A stretch of DNA of 42,838 nucleotides from Streptomyces sp. WAC 04229 (GTDB lineage Bacteria > Actinomycetota > Actinomycetes > Streptomycetales > Streptomycetaceae): positions 1 through 42,838 of the forward strand of contig NZ_QHJH01000054.1 of assembly GCF_003947455.1 (NCBI RefSeq), written 5' to 3'. The number at the start of each line of letters is the position of its first letter. Positions within the stretch are counted from its first letter, which is position 1. The position numbers and the translations under genes were made by a program. This document shows, in pieces, positions 23,930 to 30,100 of this stretch. The notes beneath the pieces were generated by a model. It did no database searches and was not told the origin of the DNA. It saw only the letters and a list, made by a program, of their open reading frames with translations.

Positions 23930-24499
23930 TCACCCGTCACGCGCGACGCCTCCGTGGGCGGCCCACTCGTGGTCGAGGACCGCCATCAGGACGTCGTCCA
24001 CCCACACGCCGTCGCGCAGGGCCGCCTCCCGGCGTATCCCCTCCACCACGAAGCCGGCCTTCTCGTACACCCGGCGGGCCCGCGGGTTGTGGGCGTAGAC
24101 CTCCAGTTGGACGCGGTGCAGGCCGACCCGCTCGAACGCGTGCCCGACGATGAGCCGGGTCGCCTCGCTGCCCAGACCCCGGCCGCGGCCCTGGGCCCCG
24201 ATGAGGGTGCGGAAGGTGCAGCTGCGGGCGGCCGGGTCCCAGTCGTACAGGACGACCTCGCCGACGAGCTCGCCGGTCGCGCGGTCGGTGACGGCGAGGT
24301 CGAGGCGGTCGGGGTCGGCGGTGCGCACGCCGTACCAGGAGCGCAGCCGTTCCCGGGTGAGCTCGGTGCTGGGTTCGAACGTGAAGCGGACGACCTCGGG
24401 GTCGTTGACGATCTCCCACATCACGTCCGCGTCCCGCGCGGTGAACGGCCGCAGGACGGTCCGCTCGCCGGTGAGGACGGGTTTCTCTGAGAAGTCCAT
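23930..24499 (-). CDS. GNAT-family N-acetyltransferase
   Basis: A 189-residue acetyl-CoA-dependent acetyltransferase of the RimJ/RimL-like type. It opens LTGERTVLRPFTARDADVMW and continues with the beta-strand core LVGEVVLYDWDP. The acetyl-CoA loop is GAQGRGRGLGSEATRLIVGHAF, and the end is HRVQLEVYAHNPRARRVYEKAGFVVEG, all typical of ribosomal-protein or small-molecule acetyltransferases. ATG at 24499 is preferred; a GTG at 24508 is also in frame, and neither has a strong Shine-Dalgarno. The substrate is unknown. It faces the same way as copZ but is separated from it by the operator. Confidence 0.88.
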   Translation of the reverse strand: MDFSEKPVLTGERTVLRPFTARDADVMWEIVNDPEVVRFTFEPSTELTRERLRSWYGVRTADPDRLDLAVTDRATGELVGEVVLYDWDPAARSCTFRTLIGAQGRGRGLGSEATRLIVGHAFERVGLHRVQLEVYAHNPRARRVYEKAGFVVEGIRREAALRDGVWVDDVLMAVLDHEWAAHGGVARDG

Positions 24500-24565
24500 G
24501 GGCGGCACTGTGCCTCACGCGGCGGTGGGGCACAGAACGGTTTTCTCCCGCGCGGCCCGGCCCCG

Positions 24566-24757
24566 CTACCGGTTCCGGTTGCGTGGCCGGGACGCCACCC
24601 AGGCCCGGATCGTGTCCGCGTACCAGTAGGGCTTGCCGCCCTCCACGTGGTCGGGCGGCGGCAGCAGTCCGTGCTTGCGGTAGGACCGCACGGTGTCGGG
24701 CTGCACCCGGATGTGGGCCGCGATGTCCTTGTAGGACCAGAGCCTTCGGTCGGTCAC
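24566..24757 (-). CDS. Small MerR/BldC-like helix-turn-helix protein
   Basis: A 63-residue DNA-binding protein consisting of little more than a MerR-type winged helix: LWSYKDIAAHIRVQPDTVRSYRKHGLLPPPDHVEGGKPYWYADTIRAWV. It lacks the effector domain of true MerR proteins and so resembles BldC or excisionase-type proteins in build, though the sequence is not that of BldC. Start is GTG at 24757, fixed by an excellent GGGGAGGT upstream. It is divergent from the chaplin gene, with a 367-base gap between them that contains a 20-bp-spaced direct repeat. A role in controlling the surface-protein genes is only an inference from position. Confidence 0.75.
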   Translation of the reverse strand: MTDRRLWSYKDIAAHIRVQPDTVRSYRKHGLLPPPDHVEGGKPYWYADTIRAWVASRPRNRNR

Positions 24758-25124
24758 TAGTCGCACCTCCCCGCGCGCGCCGCGGCGGCGGCCGGGGACG
24801 GCCACCGGGGGGAGCCGGGCGCTGCGCTGGCGATCACCAAGCGTGTGCCGGGTGAACGACCGGGAGTGATGGCCGGAGAGGGCCCGTGCGCGCCTGTGAC
24901 GGAAGGCCCGTGGAGGCGCGACAGTTGTGACACGACGGTGGTACTTGTGACACGGTCGTGGCCCCGGGTCCGTAATATCCGCCGCTTGTCGGTTTGTTGT
25001 GGAACAGCGGGCGGACTGGTGCCCGAGGGTGGCATCGAAGGCGGTACCCATAACTCTGCTGGGATCCCTTGCGTTTCATGGGGTGCGGGTGAGTGCCCGC
25101 GAATTGTCAGGAAGGCAAAAACCC
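24758..25124. promoter_or_regulatory. Divergent control region between the small HTH gene and the chaplin gene
   Basis: TTGTGACACG occurs twice as a direct repeat (24925-24934 and 24945-24954), exactly 20 bp apart, about two helical turns. A small hairpin GCGGG/CCCGC (25085-25100) lies just upstream of the chaplin ribosome-binding site. No gene is seen in this gap. Confidence 0.45.
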
Positions 25125-25865
25125 ATGGGACTGGCTACCCGAAACGGTGTACTCGCCGCCGCCGCGTCCGGCGTGATGGCCCTGGCACTACCGGTGTCCT
25201 CGGCATTCGCGGCCGACGGAGCCGGCGCCGACGCTGCGGCGGACGGCTCGCCCGGGCTGATCTCCGGCAACGCCATCCAGGTCCCGGTGGACGTGCCGGT
25301 GAACATCTGCGGAAACACGGTGGACGTCGCGGGGCTGCTCAACCCGGCCGCGGGCAACTCCTGCGCTAACAAAAGCGGTGCGAAGAAAGGCAGTTCGCAG
25401 AGCAGCAGCGGATCGGCCTCCAGCGGCAGTTCCCCGGAGAGCGGCGGAGAGGCGGCCTCCAGCGGGGCGTCGGCTCAGAGCCACACCGCCGACTCGCCCG
25501 GCCTGCTCTCCGGCAACGGTCTTCAGCTCCCGGTCGACCTGCCGGTGAACGTGTCCGGGAACAGCGTCAGTGTGGTCGGCCTGGGCAACCCGGTCTTCGG
25601 AAACGAGTCGGTCAACGGCCCCGACGACCAGACCCGCCCGGCCCCGGACACCTCGGCGCCGAAGCCGGCCGCCCCGGAGCGGACGGTCCCGAGCACCCCG
25701 GCACCGGAGACCCCGGTCCACGCCTGGACCCAGCCCGGCTCCGAGTCGGCCATGCTGGCCCACACCGGAGCGGACCTCACGGTCGGCGCCGCCGCCGGGA
25801 GCGCCGCGCTTCTCCTTGCGGGTGGTGTCCTGTACCGCCGCTTCCGCCCGGACCCCACCCGCTGA
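25125..25865 (+). CDS. Long chaplin with two chaplin domains and a LAXTG sortase signal
   Basis: A hydrophobic, amyloid-forming surface protein of aerial hyphae and spores, 246 residues. A Sec signal peptide (about 1-29) is followed by chaplin domain 1 (41-83: SPGLISGN, QVPVDVPVNICGN, NPAAGNSCAN) with Cys62 and Cys80. A Ser/Gly linker leads to chaplin domain 2 (123-164), and then a Pro-rich wall-spanning segment. The sorting signal is LAHTG (211-215) with a membrane helix and an Arg-rich tail, which fits covalent anchoring by a class E sortase. In domain 2 both cysteine positions are serine (144 and 162). Start is ATG at 25125 with AGGAAGG upstream. It matches the long ChpA/B/C type; which one cannot be told. 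Confidence 0.92.
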   Translation: MGLATRNGVLAAAASGVMALALPVSSAFAADGAGADAAADGSPGLISGNAIQVPVDVPVNICGNTVDVAGLLNPAAGNSCANKSGAKKGSSQSSSGSASSGSSPESGGEAASSGASAQSHTADSPGLLSGNGLQLPVDLPVNVSGNSVSVVGLGNPVFGNESVNGPDDQTRPAPDTSAPKPAAPERTVPSTPAPETPVHAWTQPGSESAMLAHTGADLTVGAAAGSAALLLAGGVLYRRFRPDPTR

Positions 25866-25882
25866 CCCGGACGCAGCGACAA

Positions 25883-25922
25883 ACGGGCACCGGAAGGGAT
25901 GTCGACTCCCTCCGGTGCCCGT
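25883..25922. terminator. Bidirectional terminator between chaplin and convergent gene
   Basis: ACGGGCACCGGA (25883-25894) pairs with TCCGGTGCCCGT (25911-25922), with a further GGGA/TCCC pairing inside. It lies 18 bases after the chaplin stop and 46 bases from the stop of the opposing small gene. Confidence 0.75.
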
Positions 25923-25967
25923 GACGTGCTGCGCCGCACTGACCCCGGCGCCTGGCCGGGGGAGACG

Positions 25968-26240
25968 TCAGAGCGCCTGGCTGTTGCAGCCCATGTCGGA
26001 ACCGAGGTGGTTCTGCTGCGCGCCGGGGTTGCCCTCGCCGTTCAGGATGTTGCCCGCCAGGCCGGTGAGGGCACCGACGCTGCCGAGCACCTCGATGTTC
26101 ATGTCGTGCGAACGGCACTCGGTGCCCTGCGTGATGTCGAGGTCGCTGCCCCAGTCATTGGCGACGGCGGTGGTGGCGCTGAGGGCGCCGACGCTGCCGA
26201 GCAGGGCGCTCACGAGGACGGCCTTCTGGAACGTACGCAT
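25968..26240 (-). CDS. Small exported C-x42-C family protein (paralogue A)
   Basis: A 90-residue predicted secreted protein: a signal peptide (about 1-28, MRTFQKAVLVSALLGSVGAL) and then a compact domain with two cysteines, Cys42 and Cys85. The domain aligns without gaps to two paralogues at 28236 and 28662, sharing CRSHD, LG.VG, GN.LNGEGNPGAQ, LGS and MGCN. Composition is rich in Gly, Asn and aliphatic residues, as in chaplins, but chaplin motifs are absent. I do not recognise a named family, and the RdlA/RdlB rodlins as I remember them are longer and different. Start is ATG at 26240 with GGAGA upstream. It is convergent with the chaplin and lies 78 bases behind the Pro/Gln-rich gene. Confidence 0.85.
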   Translation of the reverse strand: MRTFQKAVLVSALLGSVGALSATTAVANDWGSDLDITQGTECRSHDMNIEVLGSVGALTGLAGNILNGEGNPGAQQNHLGSDMGCNSQAL

Positions 26241-26318
26241 GGGGGTTCTCCGTTGGTCGAGCGGATGGGGTGTCGGAACAGAGGAGTGACGATTGCGGGC
26301 GGCTGCGCCGGAGGGCCG

Positions 26319-27107
26319 TCAGCCGAGTCGGGGGAGCCCCAGTTGGCCGAGCGGAGGTGCCGCGACCTGTCCGAGGCCGACCGGCGACAGCTGCGGTGCG
26401 TCCGCCGGCGAGATCTGCGGGTTGAGGATCGGGTTCACCTGAGGGTTCACCTGGGGGTTCACCTGCGGGGCGACCTGGGTCGGGGGCTCTGCCGCGAGGC
26501 CTTGGGGCATGGCCACCTGGGGGGCGACCTGTGGCATCACCTGCGGCACGACCTGAGGAACGACCTGAGGCTGCGTGGGGGCGGCCTGGGGCGCCTGCAT
26601 GGGAGCCGCCTGCATGGGAGCCGCCTGCGGCTGGTAAGGCGAGGTGGAGGCCTGCGCCGTCCCGTGCGAGGAGGCCGCGGCGTAGGCGTGGCCCGTCTGT
26701 TGGGGCGCCGGCGGAGCGTACGGCTGGGGTGCCGGCTGGGCGTACGGCTGGGGCGCCGGCGGAGCGTACGGCTGGGGCGCCGGCTGGGGCGCCGGCTGGG
26801 CGTATGGCTGGGGTGCCGGCTGGGCGTATGGCTGGGGTGCCGGCTGGGCGTACGGCTGGGGCGCCGGCGCAGCGTAGTGCTGTTGCTGCGGCGTGGCGGT
26901 GGCCTGAGCCGTCCCCTGCGTCCCGGCCGCGGCGTAGGGGCCGGTCGGCTGGGGCGGCGGGGCGGCGTGCGTGGCGGGGTAGTCAGGAGTCGATGCTGGA
27001 ACGGCACCGACTTGTCCGACGGGTGCGGCGTGGCTGGCGCCGGCGCCGGCGGCGGTCAGACCGCCGGCTGCTGCCACCACGAGCGCGACCTTGTGAAGCT
27101 TGCGCAT
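26319..27107 (-). CDS. Exported Pro/Gln/Ala-rich repeat protein
   Basis: A 262-residue predicted surface protein. The signal peptide MRKLHKVALVVAAAGGLTAA is almost identical to that of the divergent gene at 27577. The mature part is low in complexity: repeats of about eight residues, PAPQPYAQ or PAPQPYAP (roughly residues 80-160), then Met/Pro/Gln and VNPQ repeats (VNPQVNPQVNPILNPQ), and an end in LGQLGLPRLG. There is no cysteine in the mature part, no membrane anchor and no sorting signal. Start is ATG at 27107 with GAGGG upstream; an in-frame upstream start at 27194 is rejected because it would bury the signal peptide. A wall-spanning or coat-scaffold role is inferred from composition. Confidence 0.8.
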   Translation of the reverse strand: MRKLHKVALVVAAAGGLTAAGAGASHAAPVGQVGAVPASTPDYPATHAAPPPQPTGPYAAAGTQGTAQATATPQQQHYAAPAPQPYAQPAPQPYAQPAPQPYAQPAPQPAPQPYAPPAPQPYAQPAPQPYAPPAPQQTGHAYAAASSHGTAQASTSPYQPQAAPMQAAPMQAPQAAPTQPQVVPQVVPQVMPQVAPQVAMPQGLAAEPPTQVAPQVNPQVNPQVNPILNPQISPADAPQLSPVGLGQVAAPPLGQLGLPRLG

Positions 27108-27576
27108 GAAACCCTCGGCCCTTCGATACCTGAACTGGAAATCCACTGAATTCAGCGCGTCACGCGTGCAGTCGGCGCGAGACTCGCACCGCATCGTCGG
27201 CAGCGGTCACAGTGAGCAGCACACGGACTATGCGTCGGAGTCAGCAGCGAATCGCCTTCTCCCCTGCTCAGGTCCACGGCCGCTGCCCTCCCCACGGGGA
27301 ACGAGGGTTTCCTCGTTCTGGTCACGGCACGTGAAAGTCCGTCACCCATTTGCCGCTGTCCGAAAGGGAGTTGACGGCAGGGTCGTGCACCCCTTGCGGC
27401 AAACGGGTGACGGCGGCGCCGCACCCGTATCCGGGCTCTCGCCCACCTCGTTCCGCACGGGGCAGGAACGACGCTCTATTGCGGCCGCCCAAGGCAGCAG
27501 TGCAGATCAACTGCGCTTTCGTATCGAGCATTTCGCCCAGTCCGTGCACAGGTTCAATGAAGGGCCAAAGGATTTC
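27108..27576. other. 469-base structured gap between divergent surface-protein genes
   Basis: No convincing ORF. It holds a perfect hairpin GAACGAGG-GTTT-CCTCGTTC (27299-27318), a long inverted repeat (27339-27356 with 27396-27413, 17 of 18 pairs, 39-base loop) and the palindrome CTGAATTCAG (27146-27155). The promoters of both flanking genes must also lie here. Confidence 0.6.
27339..27413. repeat. 18-bp inverted repeat with inner stem
   Basis: CCGTCACCCATTTGCCGC pairs with GCGGCAAACGGGTGACGG except for one mismatch. The 39-base loop contains a smaller AGGG/CCCT stem. It could be a structured RNA, a protein-binding site or the remains of a small mobile element; no flanking target duplication is obvious. 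Confidence 0.6.
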
Positions 27577-28056
27577 ATGCGCAAGCTTCAGCACGTCGCG
27601 CTCATCGTCGCAGCGGCCGGCGGTCTGACCGCCGCCGGGGCCGGACCCAGCGCCGCTGTGACTCCGGTCGGCCACAACGGTGCTGTGCCGACGCCGGTTT
27701 CACAGCCTGACGCCCAGGCCGCCTCGGCCAGTTCGGCGCAGGCGTCCGTGCAGTCGTACGGCTCGCCGGCGCCGCAGCAGGCGGCTCCCCAGCGGGGTAC
27801 CACGGTCAGCCCGCAGGTCAACCCTCAGCTGAACCCGCAGATCAGCCCCCAGGTTTCTCCGCAGGCCCCGCAGCCGAAGCAGGGTGGCCCGGTGCAGCAG
27901 GCCAACCTGTTCCGTCCGTCCCAGGAGTGCAGCCCGCAGAACCTGCTCGCCGCCAATGTGCCGGTCGCGCTGCTCGCCGCCTCGCAGACCCGGGGGGTCG
28001 ACTGCACCCAGGCCAACAGCCAGGCGAACTCCCTCGCCAGCGCGCAGGCGCAGTAG
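27577..28056 (+). CDS. Exported Pro/Gln-rich protein with a C-terminal C-x24-C module
   Basis: A 159-residue predicted secreted protein. The signal peptide MRKLQHVALIVAAAGGLTAA is a near copy of that of the divergent gene, and both share NPQ-type repeats (VNPQLNPQISPQVSPQ, about residues 88-103). The C-terminus differs: RPSQECSPQ, then NVPVALLA and DCTQANS form a two-cysteine module (Cys118 and Cys143). This aligns without gaps to the 81-residue protein at 30514-30759. Start is ATG at 27577 with AAAGGA upstream. I know of no name for this module. A linker-plus-cap layout, with the repeat crossing the wall and the module at the surface, is an inference. Confidence 0.8.
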   Translation: MRKLQHVALIVAAAGGLTAAGAGPSAAVTPVGHNGAVPTPVSQPDAQAASASSAQASVQSYGSPAPQQAAPQRGTTVSPQVNPQLNPQISPQVSPQAPQPKQGGPVQQANLFRPSQECSPQNLLAANVPVALLAASQTRGVDCTQANSQANSLASAQAQ

Positions 28057-28143
28057 GGCAGTCGGCTGCCGGGCGGCGGGGCCGGGGATGCGCGATAGGT
28101 CTTTTGGGTGTATTTGCCTTTTCGCCACCAAAACGGCGCGTCG

Positions 28144-28173
28144 TTGCACGTTTTGTTCTTATTTCGCATTAAT
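28144..28173 (+). promoter_or_regulatory. Promoter in an A/T-rich stretch before paralogue B
   Basis: TTGCAC (28144-28149) and ATTAAT (28168-28173) are 18 bp apart. They lie within a markedly A/T-rich stretch (about 28095-28195) that stands out against the very GC-rich surroundings. The start codon is 63 bases downstream. Confidence 0.5.
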
Positions 28174-28235
28174 CTCCTGAATTGTACAAAGTCGATCTCT
28201 CCCGGATCGCACCCACTCACCTCACCGGAGATGAA

Positions 28236-28517
28236 ATGCGCAAGCTTCGCAACGTTGCCGTCCTGGTCGCCGCGCTCGGCAGCATCGGACTCGTGGGCGG
28301 TACGGCCCACGCCGACCAGGGCAAGGGCGGCGAGGGCGACAAGTTCAAGATCTCGCAGAGCTCCCAGTGCCGGTCGCACGACCTGAACCTCGACATCCTC
28401 GGCCAGGTCGGCCTCCTCAACGGCGTGCTGGGCAACGCGCTCAACGGCGAGGGCAACCCGGGCGCCCAGTCCACCCACCTCGGTTCCACCATGGGCTGCA
28501 ACAACAGCGCCTTCTGA
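28236..28517 (+). CDS. Small exported C-x42-C family protein (paralogue B)
   Basis: A 93-residue predicted secreted protein: a signal peptide (MRKLRNVAVLVAALGSIGLV, cleavage probably near AHA at about residue 26), a short charged spacer and the two-cysteine domain (Cys45 and Cys88). It shares CRSHDLN.DILGQVG, GN.LNGEGNPGAQ and LGSTMGCNN with its neighbours. The downstream gene is a tandem paralogue with the same upstream element (CACCGGAGATGA), so a local duplication is likely. Start is ATG at 28236 with CCGGAG upstream. A hairpin follows at 28551-28595. The function is unknown; a structural surface role is inferred from size, export and neighbours. Confidence 0.87.
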   Translation: MRKLRNVAVLVAALGSIGLVGGTAHADQGKGGEGDKFKISQSSQCRSHDLNLDILGQVGLLNGVLGNALNGEGNPGAQSTHLGSTMGCNNSAF

Positions 28518-28550
28518 CCTTCCGGGCCGACGCCACGGCGTCGGCCAGTG

Positions 28551-28595
28551 AACGGTCCCGGCACCGGGCCCTCGGGGCAGGGCGCCGGGACCGTT
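28551..28595 (+). terminator. Terminator of paralogue B
   Basis: AACGGTCCCGGC (28551-28562) pairs perfectly with GCCGGGACCGTT (28584-28595), followed by CTTTG. It lies 34 bases after the stop, so paralogue C is expected to have its own promoter or to depend on read-through. Confidence 0.75.
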
Positions 28596-28661
28596 CTTTG
28601 CATCAGCCTTCGCTTCCGCACCAAAGCCGATCGTTCTCCACCTCACTCCACCGGAGATGAC

Positions 28662-28940
28662 ATGCACAACCTCCGCATGGCCGCCGTCCTCGTCGCCGCG
28701 TTCGGGAGCGCTGGACTCCTGGGCGTCGGCACCGCCCATGCCGACCAGGGCGGCAACGGCGGTTACACCGTCAGCCAGACCAGCAGCTGCGGGTCGCACG
28801 ACAGCAACATCGACATCCTCGGCCAGGTGGGCATCGGCAACGGCCTGGGCGGCAACCTGCTGAACGGCGAGGGCAACCCGGGCGCGCAGAAGACCTCCCT
28901 GGGCTCGACGATGGGCTGCAACAACACGGTCGGCGGCTGA
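28662..28940 (+). CDS. Small exported C-x42-C family protein (paralogue C)
   Basis: A 92-residue predicted secreted protein and tandem paralogue of the gene at 28236. It has a signal peptide (MHNLRMAAVLVAAFGSAGLL) and the domain with Cys43 and Cys86, again with exactly 42 residues between them. It departs from A and B at CGSHDSN (Gly for Arg) and in a more Gly-rich middle (GIGNGLGGN), and ends NNTVGG. The start ATG at 28662 and ribosome-binding region (CCACCGGAGATGAC) nearly repeat those of paralogue B. A terminator hairpin follows at 28964. Confidence 0.87.
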   Translation: MHNLRMAAVLVAAFGSAGLLGVGTAHADQGGNGGYTVSQTSSCGSHDSNIDILGQVGIGNGLGGNLLNGEGNPGAQKTSLGSTMGCNNTVGG

Positions 28941-28963
28941 AGGCCGGCCCACAGATGTGGGCT

Positions 28964-28995
28964 GCGGGCGTCCCGGTCACGGGGCGCCCGCTTTT
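28964..28995 (+). terminator. Terminator of paralogue C
   Basis: GCGGGCG (28964-28970) pairs with CGCCCGC (28985-28991), followed by TTTT. Confidence 0.65.
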
Positions 28996-29061
28996 GCGTG
29001 AGCGGGGCGCCCTTGGGCTCCCGCGCTCGTTCGTGCCGGCACGGCTGCGGGCGGACAAGGA

Positions 29062-29095
29062 AATGCCGGGCCGGGAATGATCCCGGCCCGGCATT
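29062..29095 (-). terminator. Terminator of the four-cysteine protein gene
   Basis: AATGCCGGGCCGGGA (29062-29076) pairs perfectly with 29081-29095 around a four-base loop, 13 bases past the stop at 29108 of the minus-strand gene. It may act in both directions. Confidence 0.8.
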
Positions 29096-29107
29096 CGCCG
29101 GCAGCTC

Positions 29108-29443
29108 TCATACGAAGTGCGGCTTCTTGAACCCCTTCGGCAGCTTCGCCGTGTTGGAGCAGTCCACCACCGGCCCGGCACTGGCCGACCCTCCGTCGCC
29201 CAGTACCTGGTGCTCCTGGAACACCACGTTCGGCCGGTCGATCGTCGAGCAGCTCTGATCCTGCCTGAGGATGTGCTCGCCGTCCTTGTCGATGCGAGTC
29301 TCGCTCTTGCGGACGCAGACTCCGTCCCTGCTCTCGCAGTCACCGGCGCCTCCGTCCGCGTACGCCTGCCCGGCGCCTGCGCAGAGGGCGGCGAGACTTC
29401 CGACGATCCCCGAGATGGCGGCGATCTTCCGCGGAGTGAACAT
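29108..29443 (-). CDS. Small exported four-cysteine protein (copy 1)
   Basis: A 111-residue predicted secreted protein with signal peptide MFTPRKIAAISGIVGSLAAL (cleavage near AYA, about residue 29). The mature part has four cysteines (DCESRDGVC, QSCSTID, VDCSNT) and a KDGEH motif. The gene at 30101 has the same layout: an MF.RK signal start, four cysteines and a DGE motif before the third. Two disulphides are therefore likely. Start is ATG at 29443 with AAAGGA nine bases upstream; the ATG at 29452 overlaps that element and is rejected. A hairpin lies in the leader (29467-29510). No family name recognised. Confidence 0.8.
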   Translation of the reverse strand: MFTPRKIAAISGIVGSLAALCAGAGQAYADGGAGDCESRDGVCVRKSETRIDKDGEHILRQDQSCSTIDRPNVVFQEHQVLGDGGSASAGPVVDCSNTAKLPKGFKKPHFV

Positions 29444-29466
29444 GTGCTGCATTCCTTTACCGGATA

Positions 29467-29510
29467 GGGCCCGGGCGCTGGTTGCCGTTGACCGGTGTGC
29501 GCCCGGGCCC
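29467..29510 (-). repeat. Leader hairpin upstream of the four-cysteine gene
   Basis: GGGCCCGGGCGC (29467-29478) pairs perfectly with GCGCCCGGGCCC (29499-29510). It lies 24-67 bases before the start codon, so it would be in the leader if transcription starts further upstream. It could also end transcription coming from the minus-strand gene behind it. Confidence 0.55.
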
Positions 29511-29630
29511 GTGAAGGTGTCGGAACCGATCAGTCGGCGCCTGGACGCGCTGTCACCTGCGACCGGCGGCCGAATGGGCCGCAGCCCGGACGCGCGCACT
29601 GAGTAACCGTGGCGTGTCCGGGCTGCGTTC

Positions 29631-29653
29631 GCCACGGGCCGGTGGCCCGTGGC
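29631..29653 (-). terminator. Terminator of the acidic small secreted protein gene
   Basis: GCCACGGGCC (29631-29640) pairs perfectly with GGCCCGTGGC (29644-29653) around GGT, 33 bases past the stop at 29686. Confidence 0.7.
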
Positions 29654-29685
29654 GGCACCGGGAGAACGAACTCCCGGCAACGTCT

Positions 29686-29949
29686 TTACTGGCCTTCGCC
29701 CTCGTGGCCGTACTGCTCGGGCTCGGCGTGCCGCTCCTCCTCCGGGGCGGCCTGCGGCTCGCCCTGCGGCTGCGCCGGCGGCGCGAAGTAGTAACCGCCG
29801 GTGACCGCCAGCGCGTTGGCCGACGAGTTGGCCACGGCGGAGACCGGCGCGGGCGCGTCGCCCTCACCGGCGAAGCTGGCCCCGGCACCGAACGCCGACA
29901 GCCCCGCAACCGCCATGGCTACGACCGCGGCACGCTGAAACTTACGCAT
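29686..29949 (-). CDS. Small exported acidic Pro/Glu-rich protein
   Basis: An 87-residue predicted secreted protein. It has a signal peptide (MRKFQRAAVVAMAVAGLSAF, cleavage near SFA, about residue 27), a short Ala/Ser/Val part (PVSAVANSSANALAVTGGYYF) and a disordered Pro/Gln/Glu-rich tail (PPAQPQGEPQAAPEEERHAE). No cysteines, no sorting signal. The MRK-F/L-Q signal start matches those of the other secreted genes around it. Start is ATG at 29949 with GAAAGGT upstream. Function unknown. Confidence 0.75.
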   Translation of the reverse strand: MRKFQRAAVVAMAVAGLSAFGAGASFAGEGDAPAPVSAVANSSANALAVTGGYYFAPPAQPQGEPQAAPEEERHAEPEQYGHEGEGQ

Positions 29950-30100
29950 GAGTGACCTTTCCGTACTCGGGCACGAAGCCCGGCTTGACTACTGAGCGTT
30001 AGCCTATACACGCATTTCGTCATATGTCGGGATTGTGCCTTACGCGTCGTGTCGACCCATACGTCGTTCGCCGGCTCAGGCGCAATGCCTGCCGGAAGGG

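Noticed and set aside
24925..24954. Reverse-strand TGTCACA copies upstream of the small HTH gene as ECF41 promoters
   Set aside because: The needed CGTC at 16 bases is missing; the nearest CGTC is far too close.
26690..26880. CRISPR-like array in the repetitive PAPQPYAQ-coding stretch
   Set aside because: The repeats are short, contiguous and in frame inside a secreted protein gene. There are no spacers and no cas genes; no CRISPR array was seen in the window.
25968..28940. Naming the small C-x42-C proteins RdlA/RdlB rodlins
   Set aside because: Position near a chaplin suggests it, but rodlins as I remember them are about 130 residues with different motifs and cysteine spacing. I kept them as an unnamed family.
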